Shown here one piece after another: positions 51,120-60,627 of a stretch of DNA of 64,000 bases (the first letter of the stretch is position 1; each line of letters starts with the position of its first letter). Position numbers and translations under genes: made by a program. Source of the DNA: CBDCKR01 sp964572045. Lineage in GTDB: Bacteria > Gemmatimonadota > Gemmatimonadetes > Longimicrobiales > Gaopeijiaceae. The DNA lies in assembly GCA_964572045.1 (NCBI GenBank), contig CAZNEI010000001.1:85401-149400 (forward strand), read 5' to 3'. The notes beneath the pieces were generated by a model, which saw nothing but the letters and a program-made list of their open reading frames with translations, was not told the DNA's origin and did no database searches.

Positions 51120-52195
51120 ACCGTGACCTGCTTCGCCGGGCGGCCCGGATGCTCGACGAAGGGAGCCCCTACGTCTTCGCCACGATCGTGCGTCGCGAGG
51201 GCCCCACTTCGGGGAAGCCCGGCGACACCTCGATCATCACTCCCGACGGCGTCATGTACGGCTGGATCGGCGGCAGCTGCACGCAGTCGGAGGTGATCCG
51301 GCACGCTCTCGAGGCGTTGGACGCCGGTGAGCCGAGGCTGCTTTCCTTCGGGTCCACCACAGGCCTCGCTGGTGGCAAGGTCAGCGTCCCGATGTCCTGC
51401 AGCAGCGGGGGGAAGGTGGAGGTGCATATCAATCCGATTCTCCCGCCGCCCGTTTTGCTCGTCGTCGGCGGTTCTCCGATCGGTCATGCGCTGGTGCGTC
51501 TCGGACGAGCTGTGGGCTACGCGACGGTGGCTGGCACGCCGGACGACCCGGCCCTGGTGGAGGTTGCGGACCGCGCCGTCGAGGATCTGGCGGGAACCTC
51601 CAACCGGTACGCGCAACGGCCTCGGGGCGCGAGGCTCTTCGCGTTGGTGGCCACGATGGGCTTGAACGATGAGCGGGCTCTTCGCCATCTCTTGGCCGCG
51701 CGCCCCGACTACTTGGGAGTGGTAGCCTCGCACGAGCGGATGGAGCGGGTGCGGGGCGTGCTGGCCACCCAAGGGGTGAGCAGAAGCGACCTCGGCCGAG
51801 TGCGTGGCCCTGCGGGCCTCGACATCGGTGCCGCGACCCCCGAGGAGATCGCCGTGAGCATTCTCGCCGAGATCGTCGAGCGGGGCCGCCACGCGACCTC
51901 CGATGCGGCCCGACAGGAGACCTCCCTCCCGTCGTCGGATGCGCGCGAGGGGATCGCCCGCCCCCCGGCTGGGGAAGGAGCCGAGTGGGCGATCGATCCC
52001 GTGTGCGGCATGACCGTTCCCGTGGCGTCGTCGCCGTCGTCGATCTTCGACGGCGAGCCCGTGCACTTCTGTTGCGACGGCTGCCGGAATCACTTCGAAC
52101 AGGCACCCGAACATTTCCTCGCGGAGCGGCGCTCGACCGATGCCGGGGAGACGCCCGGAGAAGCCTCATCCGCATCCACGGAGCGGCACGAGTGA
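51116..52195 (+). CDS. XdhC/CoxI-family maturation factor fused to a YHS domain
   Basis: A 359-residue protein. The first part has XdhC features: YGWIGGSCTQSEVIRHALEAL and a Rossmann segment VLLVVGGSPIGHALVRLGRAVGY. XdhC-type proteins bind molybdenum cofactor and help sulfurate and insert it, and the cox versions are CoxF/CoxI. The C-terminal part (about residues 290-340) is a YHS domain, IDPVCGMTVPV then VHFCCDGCRNHFEQAPEHFL, a Cys-rich metal-binding module best known from copper proteins. This fusion is unusual and fits CO dehydrogenase, whose active site contains copper. It overlaps neighbours by 4 nt on both sides. Confidence 0.83.
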   Translation: MNRDLLRRAARMLDEGSPYVFATIVRREGPTSGKPGDTSIITPDGVMYGWIGGSCTQSEVIRHALEALDAGEPRLLSFGSTTGLAGGKVSVPMSCSSGGKVEVHINPILPPPVLLVVGGSPIGHALVRLGRAVGYATVAGTPDDPALVEVADRAVEDLAGTSNRYAQRPRGARLFALVATMGLNDERALRHLLAARPDYLGVVASHERMERVRGVLATQGVSRSDLGRVRGPAGLDIGAATPEEIAVSILAEIVERGRHATSDAARQETSLPSSDAREGIARPPAGEGAEWAIDPVCGMTVPVASSPSSIFDGEPVHFCCDGCRNHFEQAPEHFLAERRSTDAGETPGEASSASTERHE

Positions 52196-53073
52196 GGCCG
52201 GAAGTCCGTCGCCTTCAGGAGGCCATGCGTGACAGGAAGTACATCGCGGAGCCCGCCATCACGACCGCGATCCATCTCGCCCGCTCGATGGGCAAGCCGC
52301 TCCTCGTAGAAGGCGACGCGGGCGTGGGCAAGACGGAACTTGCGAAGGTGATGGCTGCCGTGCTCGACACGGAGCTGATCCGGCTCCAGTGCTACGAGGG
52401 CCTCGACACCCATACGGCCCTCTACGAGTGGAACTACCAGAAACAACTCCTGCGGCTCCGCATGAGCGACGACGGAGGAAGAACCGAAGGAGTCGAGGAG
52501 GTCATCTTCGGGCGTGACTATCTGCTCGAACGGCCTCTTCTGCGGGCGATCACGCGCGTGGACCAAGCGCCGGTCCTGCTCGTCGACGAGATCGATCGAT
52601 CGGACGAAGCGTTCGAGGCGTTCCTGCTCGAGCTTCTCTCGGATTTTCAGGTAACGATCCCCGAGCTGGGAACGATCCGGGCCACCCACCGTCCTCTGGT
52701 TGTCCTCACGTCGAACCGGACGCGGGAGATAGGAGACGCGCTCCGGCGACGCTGCCTGTATCTCTACATCGAGCATCCGTCCTTCGCCAAGGAGGTGGAG
52801 ATTGTGCGGTCGAAGGTTCCTGGCGTCTCCGAGGCGCTTGCCGACGAGATCACGCGTGTCGTTCAGGAGCTGCGGGGCCGTCGCCTCATGAAGCCACCCG
52901 GGGTGGCGGAGACGCTGGACTGGGCCCGCGCTCTGGTGACCCTGCATTACGACCGGCTCGACCCGGCCGGCGTGGCGGAGACGTTGGGCTGCCTTGTCAA
53001 GGACTGGTACGACATGCGGGAGCTGGACGCCGGTGAAATCGATGCGCTCCTCAGCGTGGCCGGTGCCAGGTGA
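52192..53073 (+). CDS. coxD: CoxD-like MoxR-family AAA+ ATPase
   Basis: A 293-residue AAA+ protein with Walker A GDAGVGKTE, Walker B VLLVDEIDRSD and a sensor region VVLTSNRTREIGDALRRRC. MoxR-type ATPases act as chaperones with VWA proteins; CoxD helps build the [CuSMoO2] centre of CO dehydrogenase. It starts with a GTG that overlaps the XdhC gene stop, and overlaps the VWA gene behind it by 4 nt. The neighbourhood makes the CoxD assignment firm. Confidence 0.9.
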   Translation: MRPEVRRLQEAMRDRKYIAEPAITTAIHLARSMGKPLLVEGDAGVGKTELAKVMAAVLDTELIRLQCYEGLDTHTALYEWNYQKQLLRLRMSDDGGRTEGVEEVIFGRDYLLERPLLRAITRVDQAPVLLVDEIDRSDEAFEAFLLELLSDFQVTIPELGTIRATHRPLVVLTSNRTREIGDALRRRCLYLYIEHPSFAKEVEIVRSKVPGVSEALADEITRVVQELRGRRLMKPPGVAETLDWARALVTLHYDRLDPAGVAETLGCLVKDWYDMRELDAGEIDALLSVAGAR

Positions 53074-54296
53074 GGACGGATCCGGGGCCCAGGTCGCAAG
53101 AGACTGCCGTGCCGACCGATGGCGCCGACCTCGTGGTTCACCTTGCCCGATTTGCCGGGGAGCTCCGCCAACGGGGAGTTCCGGTGAGCCTCGGCGACCA
53201 GATCGACGCGGCGGTCGCCCTTCGCTTCATCGACATCGCCGATCCGGAGGAGGTGAGGATCTCCCTCCGGACCGCGCTCAAGGTCCCGCGCCGCTGGTGG
53301 ACCGTCTTCGACGCGTCGTTCGACGCCATGTGGCGTTCAGCCGCGCGTACGGCTCCGGAGCGGAGAAGGCGCCGGCACGGGAGAAGCCTACCGCAACGGT
53401 GGAGAGGCGACGAACCACGCGTACCGCTCCTGATGCGCATCCGGCGGCAGGCCGACGCCGCAGAGCGCCCGTCCGGTGCGCCTCGTGAGGAGACCGAGAG
53501 CGGCTGCCCCGGATACAGCCCACGCGCGCTTCTCCGGCGCAAGGCGTTCGACGAGTGCACGAAGGAGGACCTGCTCGAGATGGAGCGCTTGCTCGGCCAG
53601 CTTGCACGCAGGATCGCCACCCGCCGGAGCCGACGTCTGGCGCCGTCGCCCAAGGGCGCGTTCATCGATCTGCGGCGCTGCTTCCGCCGCTCCCTCGCCC
53701 ACGGAGGTGAGTGGGTTGACCTCGCCCGCCGCGCTCGGGCTGTCGAGCTGCCTCACGTCGTCGCCCTCTGCGACACCAGCGGATCCATGGACGCCCACTC
53801 GCGCTTTCTGCTCACGTTCCTGCTCTCACTCCGAGCTGCTGTGCGCCGAGTCGAGATCTTCGCGTTCAACACTTCGTTGACGCGGCTTACTCCGTGGATT
53901 ACCAGTGGCAATGCAACTGCGACGCTCGAGCGCCTCGCCCGCAACGTGGAGGACTGGTCCGGGGGCACGCGGATCGGGGAGTGTCTGCTCACTTTCGCCG
54001 ACGAGTACCTGCCCGGGACGGTAGGCCCGGACTCCACGGTACTGATCTTGAGCGACGGCTTGGACCGAGGTGACACTGAGTCCCTCGAAGTCGCGCTTCT
54101 GGCGGTTCGACGCCGAGCTCGGCAGGTCGTCTGGCTGAATCCCCTCATGGGCGATCCGCGTTACCGCCCCGAGGCGCGGGGGATGAGGGCTGCCTTGCCG
54201 CACGTCGACCGACTCGTGCCGGCCCACGACCTGGAGTCGCTCGAAGCGCTTCTGCCCCTGCTCGCGGGCCGATGTGGACGACCTGACACGAACTGA
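53070..54296 (+). CDS. coxE: CoxE-like VWA-domain protein
   Basis: A 408-residue protein with an N-terminal helical region containing an Arg-rich stretch and a C-terminal von Willebrand A domain. The MIDAS motif is DTSGSMDAHS, followed by WSGGTRIGECL and LILSDGLDRGD. CoxE works with the CoxD ATPase in maturation of CO dehydrogenase. The GTG start overlaps coxD by 4 nt. Confidence 0.88.
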   Translation: MRTDPGPRSQETAVPTDGADLVVHLARFAGELRQRGVPVSLGDQIDAAVALRFIDIADPEEVRISLRTALKVPRRWWTVFDASFDAMWRSAARTAPERRRRRHGRSLPQRWRGDEPRVPLLMRIRRQADAAERPSGAPREETESGCPGYSPRALLRRKAFDECTKEDLLEMERLLGQLARRIATRRSRRLAPSPKGAFIDLRRCFRRSLAHGGEWVDLARRARAVELPHVVALCDTSGSMDAHSRFLLTFLLSLRAAVRRVEIFAFNTSLTRLTPWITSGNATATLERLARNVEDWSGGTRIGECLLTFADEYLPGTVGPDSTVLILSDGLDRGDTESLEVALLAVRRRARQVVWLNPLMGDPRYRPEARGMRAALPHVDRLVPAHDLESLEALLPLLAGRCGRPDTN

Positions 54297-54305
54297 GGAA
54301 CCGGC

Positions 54306-54773
54306 ATGAGGATAGAAGAACGCTTCGCGGTTGCGGCTCCCGTCGCCGATGTGTGGACCTTTCTGACCGATCCGGAACGCGTGGCGGCGGTGCTTCCCGG
54401 AGCGACGATCACGGAGAAGATCGACGAGAAGACCTACGCGGGAGGGATGGCCGTGAAGGTAGGCCCCCTCGCGGCCACATATGCCGGGACCGTATCCTTC
54501 GATTTGGACGAAGAAGAGCGATCGGCGGTGGTTCGGGCTCGGGGCCAAGGCAAGGGCGGCATGGGCACCGCGGAGATGACGATGACGAGCCGGGTCTCGC
54601 CGCTCTCGGACGCGGAGACCGACGTCAGGGTCGAAGCGGAGTTGACGGTCACGGGGATCTTGGCGCAGCTCGGTCGCGGCATGATCCAGATTGTGTCCAG
54701 GAAGATGTTCGAGCAGTTCTCCGCGAACCTCACCAAAGCGCTCACATCCCATGCTCAGGAGGACGCGTCATGA
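54306..54773 (+). CDS. coxG: CoxG/SRPBCC-family protein
   Basis: A 155-residue START/SRPBCC-fold protein beginning MRIEERFAVAAPVADVWTFL, typical of CoxG. CoxG is thought to anchor CO dehydrogenase to the cytoplasmic membrane. The ATG at 54306 has GAGGAA upstream, and its stop overlaps the coxM start (ATGA). The short length and position directly before the structural genes match cox clusters. Confidence 0.88.
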   Translation: MRIEERFAVAAPVADVWTFLTDPERVAAVLPGATITEKIDEKTYAGGMAVKVGPLAATYAGTVSFDLDEEERSAVVRARGQGKGGMGTAEMTMTSRVSPLSDAETDVRVEAELTVTGILAQLGRGMIQIVSRKMFEQFSANLTKALTSHAQEDAS

Positions 54774-55636
54774 TTCCCCCGGAGTTCGACTACCATGCGC
54801 CCGCCGACCTCGACGAGGCGCTCGCGCTCCTCGGCTCCCTCGACGACGCCAAGGTGATGTCTGGCGGCCAGAGCCTGCTGCCGATGCTCAAGCTCCGGCT
54901 GGCGTCTCCGGCGAACATCGTCGACATCGGCCGGATACCAGGCCTCGCAACGATCTCGGAGGAGGCCGGTTTCCTCCGAATCGGCGCCCTCGTCACCGAG
55001 ACTCAGCTCGAAGACTCGGCGGAGGTGGCGGCGCGGTACCCCATCCTGCTCGATACCGCACGCGTGATCGCCGACCCGCTCGTGAGGAACCGGGCTACGG
55101 TCTGCGGCAACATCGCCCACGGTGACCCGGCGAACGACCATCCGGCGACGATGCTCGCGCTCCGGGCCGACGTCGTGGCCACCGGACCCGACGGCCAGCG
55201 CACGATCGCCATCGATGAGTTCTTTTACGGCCTCTTCATGACGAGTCTAGAGCCGGGCGAGATCCTCACCGAGCTGCGCGTCCCCACCCCGCCCGCCAGG
55301 AGCGGAGGCGCGTATGTCAAGCTGGAGCGCAAGGTGGGTGACTACGCTGTGGCCGGAGTGGCCGCACAGATCACGCTGGCTGCCGACGGCACCGTGGCGA
55401 GCGCGGGGGTCGGGCTCACCAACCTCGGATTCGCTCCGATCCGGGCGTCGGGAGCGGAGGAGGTGCTCACCGGATGCTTGCCGGATGACGCGGCCGTCGC
55501 GGCCGCCGCCGCGGCCGCGACGGCGGCCGCCGACCCGGTCGCCGACCGTCGCGGCTCGGTCGAGTACAAGAAGAACATGGCCCGAGTACTGACTGCGAGG
55601 GCCCTCGGCAAGGCGCTCGCTCGCGCGGGAGGATAA
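54770..55636 (+). CDS. coxM: CO dehydrogenase medium (FAD) subunit CoxM
   Basis: A 288-residue FAD-binding subunit. FAD contacts are KVMSGGQSLLPMLKLRLASP and TVCGNIAHGDPANDHPA, both close to known CoxM sequences. Unlike the PaoB-like subunit at 15245-16234 it has no Cys-rich insert. It passes electrons from the iron-sulfur subunit towards quinone. An Ala-rich linker encoded near 55490-55545 is simple-sequence DNA. CAGGAGG lies just upstream of the ATG at 54770. Confidence 0.93.
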   Translation: MIPPEFDYHAPADLDEALALLGSLDDAKVMSGGQSLLPMLKLRLASPANIVDIGRIPGLATISEEAGFLRIGALVTETQLEDSAEVAARYPILLDTARVIADPLVRNRATVCGNIAHGDPANDHPATMLALRADVVATGPDGQRTIAIDEFFYGLFMTSLEPGEILTELRVPTPPARSGGAYVKLERKVGDYAVAGVAAQITLAADGTVASAGVGLTNLGFAPIRASGAEEVLTGCLPDDAAVAAAAAAATAAADPVADRRGSVEYKKNMARVLTARALGKALARAGG

Positions 55637-55640
55637 GTCT

Positions 55641-56120
55641 ATGGCGAAGCACGAGATCAACGTCACGGTGAACGGCGAGCCGCATACGGCCGATGTCGAC
55701 TCCCGCTTGCTCCTCGTCCATCTGATCCGTGACGAGCTTGGGCTCACCGGTACGCATATCGGATGCGACACCACGCATTGCGGTGCGTGCACGGTCCTGC
55801 TGGACGGACGGCCGACGAAGTCGTGCACAGTTCTGGCGGTCCAAGCCGACGGCGTGCAGGTCAGCACGGTCGAGGGCCTTGCGGGTGCCGACGGCATGCA
55901 TCCGCTGCAGGAGGGGTTCTGGGAGAAGCACGGCCTCCAGTGTGGGTTCTGCACGCCCGGCATGCTGATGACTGGCGCCGCTCTGCTGAAGGAGAATCCC
56001 GACCCCAGTGAGGCGGAGATCCGTGAGGCGATCTCGGGCAATCTCTGCCGCTGCACCGGGTACGTGAACATTGTGAGGGCCGTGCGCTACGCTGCCGGGA
56101 AGATGACGGAGGACAACTGA
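55641..56120 (+). CDS. coxS: CO dehydrogenase small [2Fe-2S] subunit CoxS
   Basis: A 159-residue protein with both [2Fe-2S] clusters: Cys42, 47, 50 and 62, then Cys101, 104, 136 and 138. It carries no Tat signal, unlike the PaoA-like subunit at 18625-19338, so the enzyme stays on the cytoplasmic side. GGGAGGA lies upstream of ATG 55641. Its stop overlaps the coxL start by 1 nt (TGATG). Confidence 0.95.
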   Translation: MAKHEINVTVNGEPHTADVDSRLLLVHLIRDELGLTGTHIGCDTTHCGACTVLLDGRPTKSCTVLAVQADGVQVSTVEGLAGADGMHPLQEGFWEKHGLQCGFCTPGMLMTGAALLKENPDPSEAEIREAISGNLCRCTGYVNIVRAVRYAAGKMTEDN

Positions 56121-58486
56121 TGACACCCAAGACTTCCGCGGATATCTGCGGCATGGGCCACTCCATGAAGCGCAAAGAAGACCCGCGCTTCCTCCAGGGT
56201 CGTGGCAACTACATCGACGACATCGTACGTCCTGGAATGCTCTGGCTGGACATTGTCCGCAGCCCAGTCGCATACGGGAAGATCAAGAACATCGACGCGA
56301 GCAAGGCGTTGGAGGTCCCCGGCGTGCTCGCCGTCCTCACGGGCAAGGATCTGGAGGCATACAACCTCCACTGGATGCCGACGCTCATGTCGGACACGCA
56401 GATGGTGCTGCCGACCGACACCGTCATGTACCAAGCTCAGGAGGTCGCCGGTGTCATCGCCACCTCCCGCTACGCGGCGGCCGACGGGGTCGCCGCAGTC
56501 GAGGTTGAGTATGAGCCGATGAAGCCGGTGATCGACCCCTTCAAGGCCCTTGAGCGAGACGCGCCCGTGCTCCGCACGGACAAGGAAGGCCAGGCCGATA
56601 ACAGGATTTGGCACTGGGAGGCGGGGGACGAGGAAGCCACGGAGCGAGTCTTCACCGACGCCGACGTCGTCGTTCGCCAACGGATGCACATCCCCAGGAT
56701 CCACGTCGCCTCGATCGAGACATGTGGCTGCATCGCCGACTTCAACTCTGTCGAAGGCCACCTTACGGTCTACATGACCACGCAGGCTCCCCACGCTATC
56801 CGCACAGTACTGGCCCTGGTGGCGGGCCATGTCGGGCTGTCGGAGGAGAAGATTCGCGTCGTCTCACCCGACATTGGGGGCGGCTTCGGAGGCAAGGTTC
56901 CGGTCTACCCCGGCTACGTGATCGCGATCGCGGCGTCCGTCGTGCTCGGCAAGCCGGTCAAATGGATCGAGGACCGGATGGAGAACCTACAGGCGGACTC
57001 CTTCGCACGGGATTACCACATGGATGCTGAGATGGCGGCCGACCGGGACGGCACCATCCGCGCCCTTCGCATCAGGACGATCGCCGACCACGGCTACGCG
57101 GACGCGCAGGCCGCACCCTCGCAGTTTCCCGCCGGACTCTTCTCCATCTGCACGGGCTCGTACGAGATGGAGCAAGCATTCGCGGAAGTCGACGCGGTCT
57201 ACACGAACAAGCCACCCGGAGGAGTAGCGTACCGTTGCTCGTTTCGGGTGACCGAGGCCGTACACTGCATCGAGCGCATCGTTGACGTGCTAGCCCAGGA
57301 GTTGGACAGGGACCCCGGGGAGTTGCGCGCGCAGAACTTTATCCCCAAGGATGCTTTCCCCTACACCTCCCCGCTCGGCTGGGAATACGACAGCGGGGAC
57401 TACCACGGTGCGTTCGAGAAGGCCAAGGCGATCATCGGCTACGACGATCTGCGCAGAGAGCAGGCCGAAAAGCGTGGTCGTGGCGAGCTGATGGGCATCG
57501 GCTTCTCAAGTTTCACCGAGATCCTGGGCGCCGGCCCCTCCGATCGGTTCGATATTCTCGGGATCAAGATGTTCGACTCCGCCGAGATCCGGATCCATCC
57601 GACGGGCAAGGCGATCTCCCGCTTCGGCACGAAGTCCCAGGGACAAGGACACGAGACCACGTACGCCCAGATTGTAGCGGAGGAACTCGGCCTGCCCGCC
57701 GCTCACGTCCAGGTTGAGGAGGGAGACACGGACACGGCCCCCTACGGGCTGGGCACCTACGCCAGTCGCTCGACCCCTACGGCGGGCGCAGCCGCGGCGG
57801 TGGCGTGCCGCAAGATCCGGGAGAAGTCTGCGAAGATCGCGGCCCACCTGCTGGAGGTTGGCGAAGAGGATCTGGACTGGGAGCCCGGCAGGTTCAGCGT
57901 GAAGGGTGCGCCCCAACAGTCCGTCTCGATCCAAGACGTGGCTTTCGCCGCCTACACGAATCTTCCCCCGGGCCTGGAGCCGGGGCTCGAGGCCGTGCAC
58001 TACTATGATCCACCCGCCCTCACCTACCCGTTCGGCACCTACATATGCGTGGTCGACATCGACCGGGGGACAGGCGAGGTCTCTGTTCGGCGCTTCGTAG
58101 CCGTGGACGACTGCGGCAACATCATCAACCCGATGATTGTCGAGGGGCAGATCCACGGCGGGTTGACGCAGGGCCTGGGGCCGGCGCTCTACGAGGAGAT
58201 TCCCTACGACGAGTCCGGGAACAACCTCGCAGGCTCGTTTATGGACTACCTTGTGCCGACGGCAGTGGAGACGCCCGAATGGGAGACCGCGAACACGGTG
58301 ACCCCGTCGCCGCACCACCCGCTCGGAGCCAAGGGCGTGGGGGAGTCGGCCACGGTCGGCGCACCTCCCGCCATCGCCAACGCGGTCGTCGATGCACTGG
58401 CCCATCTAGGTGTCCGGCACCTGGAGATTCCGATCACTCCCGACAGGGTGTGGGCCGTGTTGAGCGAGAAGGGGGTGGCCGAGTAG
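56120..58486 (+). CDS. coxL: Form I aerobic CO dehydrogenase large subunit CoxL
   Basis: A 788-residue molybdenum-copper subunit. The active-site loop VAYRCSFR (Cys373, encoded at 57227-57247) is the diagnostic form I signature; form II proteins read AYRGAGR. Cys373 would hold the copper through a sulfido bridge to molybdenum. The base Glu742 lies in KGVGESATVG, and GGGFGGK near residue 255 is the cofactor loop. The enzyme oxidises CO with water to CO2 and feeds electrons to respiration. The order coxM-coxS-coxL matches proven clusters, while the maturation genes lie in front of them rather than behind. It is 788 residues, close to the usual near-800 length. Confidence 0.97.
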   Translation: MTPKTSADICGMGHSMKRKEDPRFLQGRGNYIDDIVRPGMLWLDIVRSPVAYGKIKNIDASKALEVPGVLAVLTGKDLEAYNLHWMPTLMSDTQMVLPTDTVMYQAQEVAGVIATSRYAAADGVAAVEVEYEPMKPVIDPFKALERDAPVLRTDKEGQADNRIWHWEAGDEEATERVFTDADVVVRQRMHIPRIHVASIETCGCIADFNSVEGHLTVYMTTQAPHAIRTVLALVAGHVGLSEEKIRVVSPDIGGGFGGKVPVYPGYVIAIAASVVLGKPVKWIEDRMENLQADSFARDYHMDAEMAADRDGTIRALRIRTIADHGYADAQAAPSQFPAGLFSICTGSYEMEQAFAEVDAVYTNKPPGGVAYRCSFRVTEAVHCIERIVDVLAQELDRDPGELRAQNFIPKDAFPYTSPLGWEYDSGDYHGAFEKAKAIIGYDDLRREQAEKRGRGELMGIGFSSFTEILGAGPSDRFDILGIKMFDSAEIRIHPTGKAISRFGTKSQGQGHETTYAQIVAEELGLPAAHVQVEEGDTDTAPYGLGTYASRSTPTAGAAAAVACRKIREKSAKIAAHLLEVGEEDLDWEPGRFSVKGAPQQSVSIQDVAFAAYTNLPPGLEPGLEAVHYYDPPALTYPFGTYICVVDIDRGTGEVSVRRFVAVDDCGNIINPMIVEGQIHGGLTQGLGPALYEEIPYDESGNNLAGSFMDYLVPTAVETPEWETANTVTPSPHHPLGAKGVGESATVGAPPAIANAVVDALAHLGVRHLEIPITPDRVWAVLSEKGVAE

Positions 58487-58948
58487 GGGGCATCTGGCCT
58501 CCCTCGCTCGCCCGTCCAGCTCGGGAGGTGGGCGGGGTCTCAGGTGCGGAGTTCGCGCGGCGTCTGCGAGCGGCTCAAGAGGCACGTGACTTATGCGCCG
58601 CTCCGGTGCTGAGCCCACCCCGGGGTCGAGCTCGAGGGGTCCTGCCCCGGTGCTTCCTGGCTGGGCGGCCAAGAATCCCCGCGGCCGGGACCGACACCGC
58701 TGATTCCGTGTGGACCCTCTCTTATTCCTACTGCACTGTCCCCGCTGTGGAGCATGATCGGGGGTGCTTCTGCGCAGAAAGGGCTGCTCGCCCGCACGAG
58801 GGTCGGCGGGTGCGAAGCGTGCTGCCAATCGTCGTGGACCGTAGGCGCATCGTCACGAGTCGAGGCCTGGGCGGCTTGAGAACCTGGGGCGACTCAGGGC
58901 CGGCAAGCGGGCTCCGCACGCACGCACGCCCTCGCCGGTCTGTCACCG
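58487..58948 (+). other. Intergenic stretch after coxL, nothing recognised
   Basis: About 460 nt between the convergent coxL and MFS genes. It is GC-rich with short frames in all directions. I see no terminator with a clear T-run, no RNA gene and no protein remnant that I can name. Confidence 0.5.
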
Positions 58949-60214
58949 TTACCGGAGCGTCTCTGGCATCCTTACGGCCACGATCAACCCGGAGAGCCCG
59001 GTCAGGGCTGCCACCGCCAGAATGGCGTGATGCATGCCGAAGAGGTCGGCGATCGAGCCAGCCACCAGTCCCCCGACGGCGTAGCCGCTGTCACGCCAGA
59101 GCCGGTATACACCGACGGCTGAACCACGCCAACTCGGATGAGCTACATCCGCAATCGAGGCGAGCAGGGTTGGGTACACCATGGCAGTGCCGATCCCGAG
59201 AAGAGCGGATGCCGCGAGCCATCCGCGGAATCCCCCGAGCAGGGCGATGCCCGCCAGGGCCGCGCCTTGCAGGAGCATTCCTCCAGCGATCAACCACTTG
59301 CGGCCCGCGCGGTCCGACCAGGCTCCAGTGAGGAGCTGGACGACTCCCCACGTGCAAGGATAGACGAACGTCAGCACTCCGATGTCCCTGACGCTCAGCC
59401 CGGAGGCGGCGAAGAAGAGGGGAAAGAGCCCCCAAGCGAGGCCGTCGTTCAGGTTGTTCACGAGTCCGGCATGGCTGACGCTGGAGAGGGCTGGGTGCCT
59501 CCAGCTCACTGCAACAAGCACCTCTCGTATGCCGGGGGGCTCGGGGTGGCTCGGATCGAGCGCCGAGCCCGCTTGTGCCTGCGCCGCCTCGAGCACCGTG
59601 TGCTCCCGGGTCTCCTTCACGAAGATCACCGACAGCCCTAGGCCTAAGGCCGTGAACGCGATTCCGAGATAGAACGCTTCGGGCCGAAGGCCGAACGCTT
59701 CGGCGACGTATCCGGTCGCGAGGGCGGACAGAGCGACAGCGACGTACCCGGCAAACTCGTTCAGGCCCATGGCGAGACCACGCTGCCTGGGGCCCGCGAG
59801 ATCGATCTTCATAATGACCGTCGTGGACCACGCCAGCCCCTGGTTGAGCCCGAGCAATACGTTCGCCCAGACCACCCACGCCCACGACGGAGCCCACATT
59901 ATCATGAGCGGCACGGGCACGCCCACGAGCCAACCGATCACCAGGATGGGCTTCCGTCCGTAGACGTCTCCGAGCCGCCCGGCGAAGAAGTTCGTGGCGG
60001 CCTTCACCAAGCCGAAAGAGACGAGGAACGACAGGGCCGCGGTCGACGACGCCAGTCCGAACGCCTCACTGGCCAGGAGGGGCAGGACCGTGCGCTCAAG
60101 ACCGACCATTGCACCCACAAAGCCGTTGATGAGCACCAAGAGGCTGAACTGGCGCCAATTCGCACGCAATCCGAGCTCGTGGGACGGCGACCTCCGAAGC
60201 GAACGCCGAGGCAC
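58949..60214 (-). CDS. MFS-family transporter
   Basis: A 421-residue protein with about 12 hydrophobic spans. The loop between helices 2 and 3 reads GRLGDVYGRKP, and the matching loop in the second half is WSDRAGRKW, both standard MFS motif A. The N-terminus is cytoplasmic and basic. Substrate cannot be read; relatives include drug and small-molecule exporters. The start is GTG 60214. It sits alone, convergent to the cox cluster. Confidence 0.85.
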   Translation of the reverse strand: MPRRSLRRSPSHELGLRANWRQFSLLVLINGFVGAMVGLERTVLPLLASEAFGLASSTAALSFLVSFGLVKAATNFFAGRLGDVYGRKPILVIGWLVGVPVPLMIMWAPSWAWVVWANVLLGLNQGLAWSTTVIMKIDLAGPRQRGLAMGLNEFAGYVAVALSALATGYVAEAFGLRPEAFYLGIAFTALGLGLSVIFVKETREHTVLEAAQAQAGSALDPSHPEPPGIREVLVAVSWRHPALSSVSHAGLVNNLNDGLAWGLFPLFFAASGLSVRDIGVLTFVYPCTWGVVQLLTGAWSDRAGRKWLIAGGMLLQGAALAGIALLGGFRGWLAASALLGIGTAMVYPTLLASIADVAHPSWRGSAVGVYRLWRDSGYAVGGLVAGSIADLFGMHHAILAVAALTGLSGLIVAVRMPETLR

Positions 60215-60627
60215 TACCGGCCCGCCTCGCAGGGAAGCGGTAAGGGAGGGGAGCGCAATCTAATCGATCCGGACACCGGCCTCAGGGCCAGAGGACCGTG
60301 CGGGAATGCCCTGCCCTGTCGCCGTGCCGACGCCCGAGGGTTCAGGCTGGTTCCCAGTATTGCTGCCGGCGGCTCTCGTCCCAATGGCGCTCCCTCCTTC
60401 GACCGCAGTCCTCGCGCGGCGTCGAGGGGTTGAGGTGGCACGGAGACACCAGCGCTTACTGGCAAGCTGCCCGTCCCCATCAGAGGATGGCCAGCGACTC
60501 ATGAGGCCCTGCATTGGTCGCCTCCCCATCCCTCCCGCCTGGGGACCGGTGGGACCGATGCCCGCAGAGGCCGGCCCGCGGACCAGAACGTCGGAACCGC
60601 GTCACCGGCGCCGCATGCTTGGCGCCG
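60215..60627 (-). other. Intergenic stretch, nothing recognised
   Basis: About 410 nt between the MFS gene and the DsbA-like gene, both on the minus strand. No conserved protein piece, RNA or strong regulatory signal is seen. Confidence 0.5.

Noticed and set aside
55490..55545. GC-only repeat with inverted-repeat character
   Set aside because: It codes for an alanine-rich linker in CoxM; the symmetry follows from GCC/GCG codons.
58045..59331. Open frame of 428 codons running from inside coxL across the intergenic region
   Set aside because: Arg/Gly/Pro-rich noise; overlaps coxL and the MFS gene in other frames.
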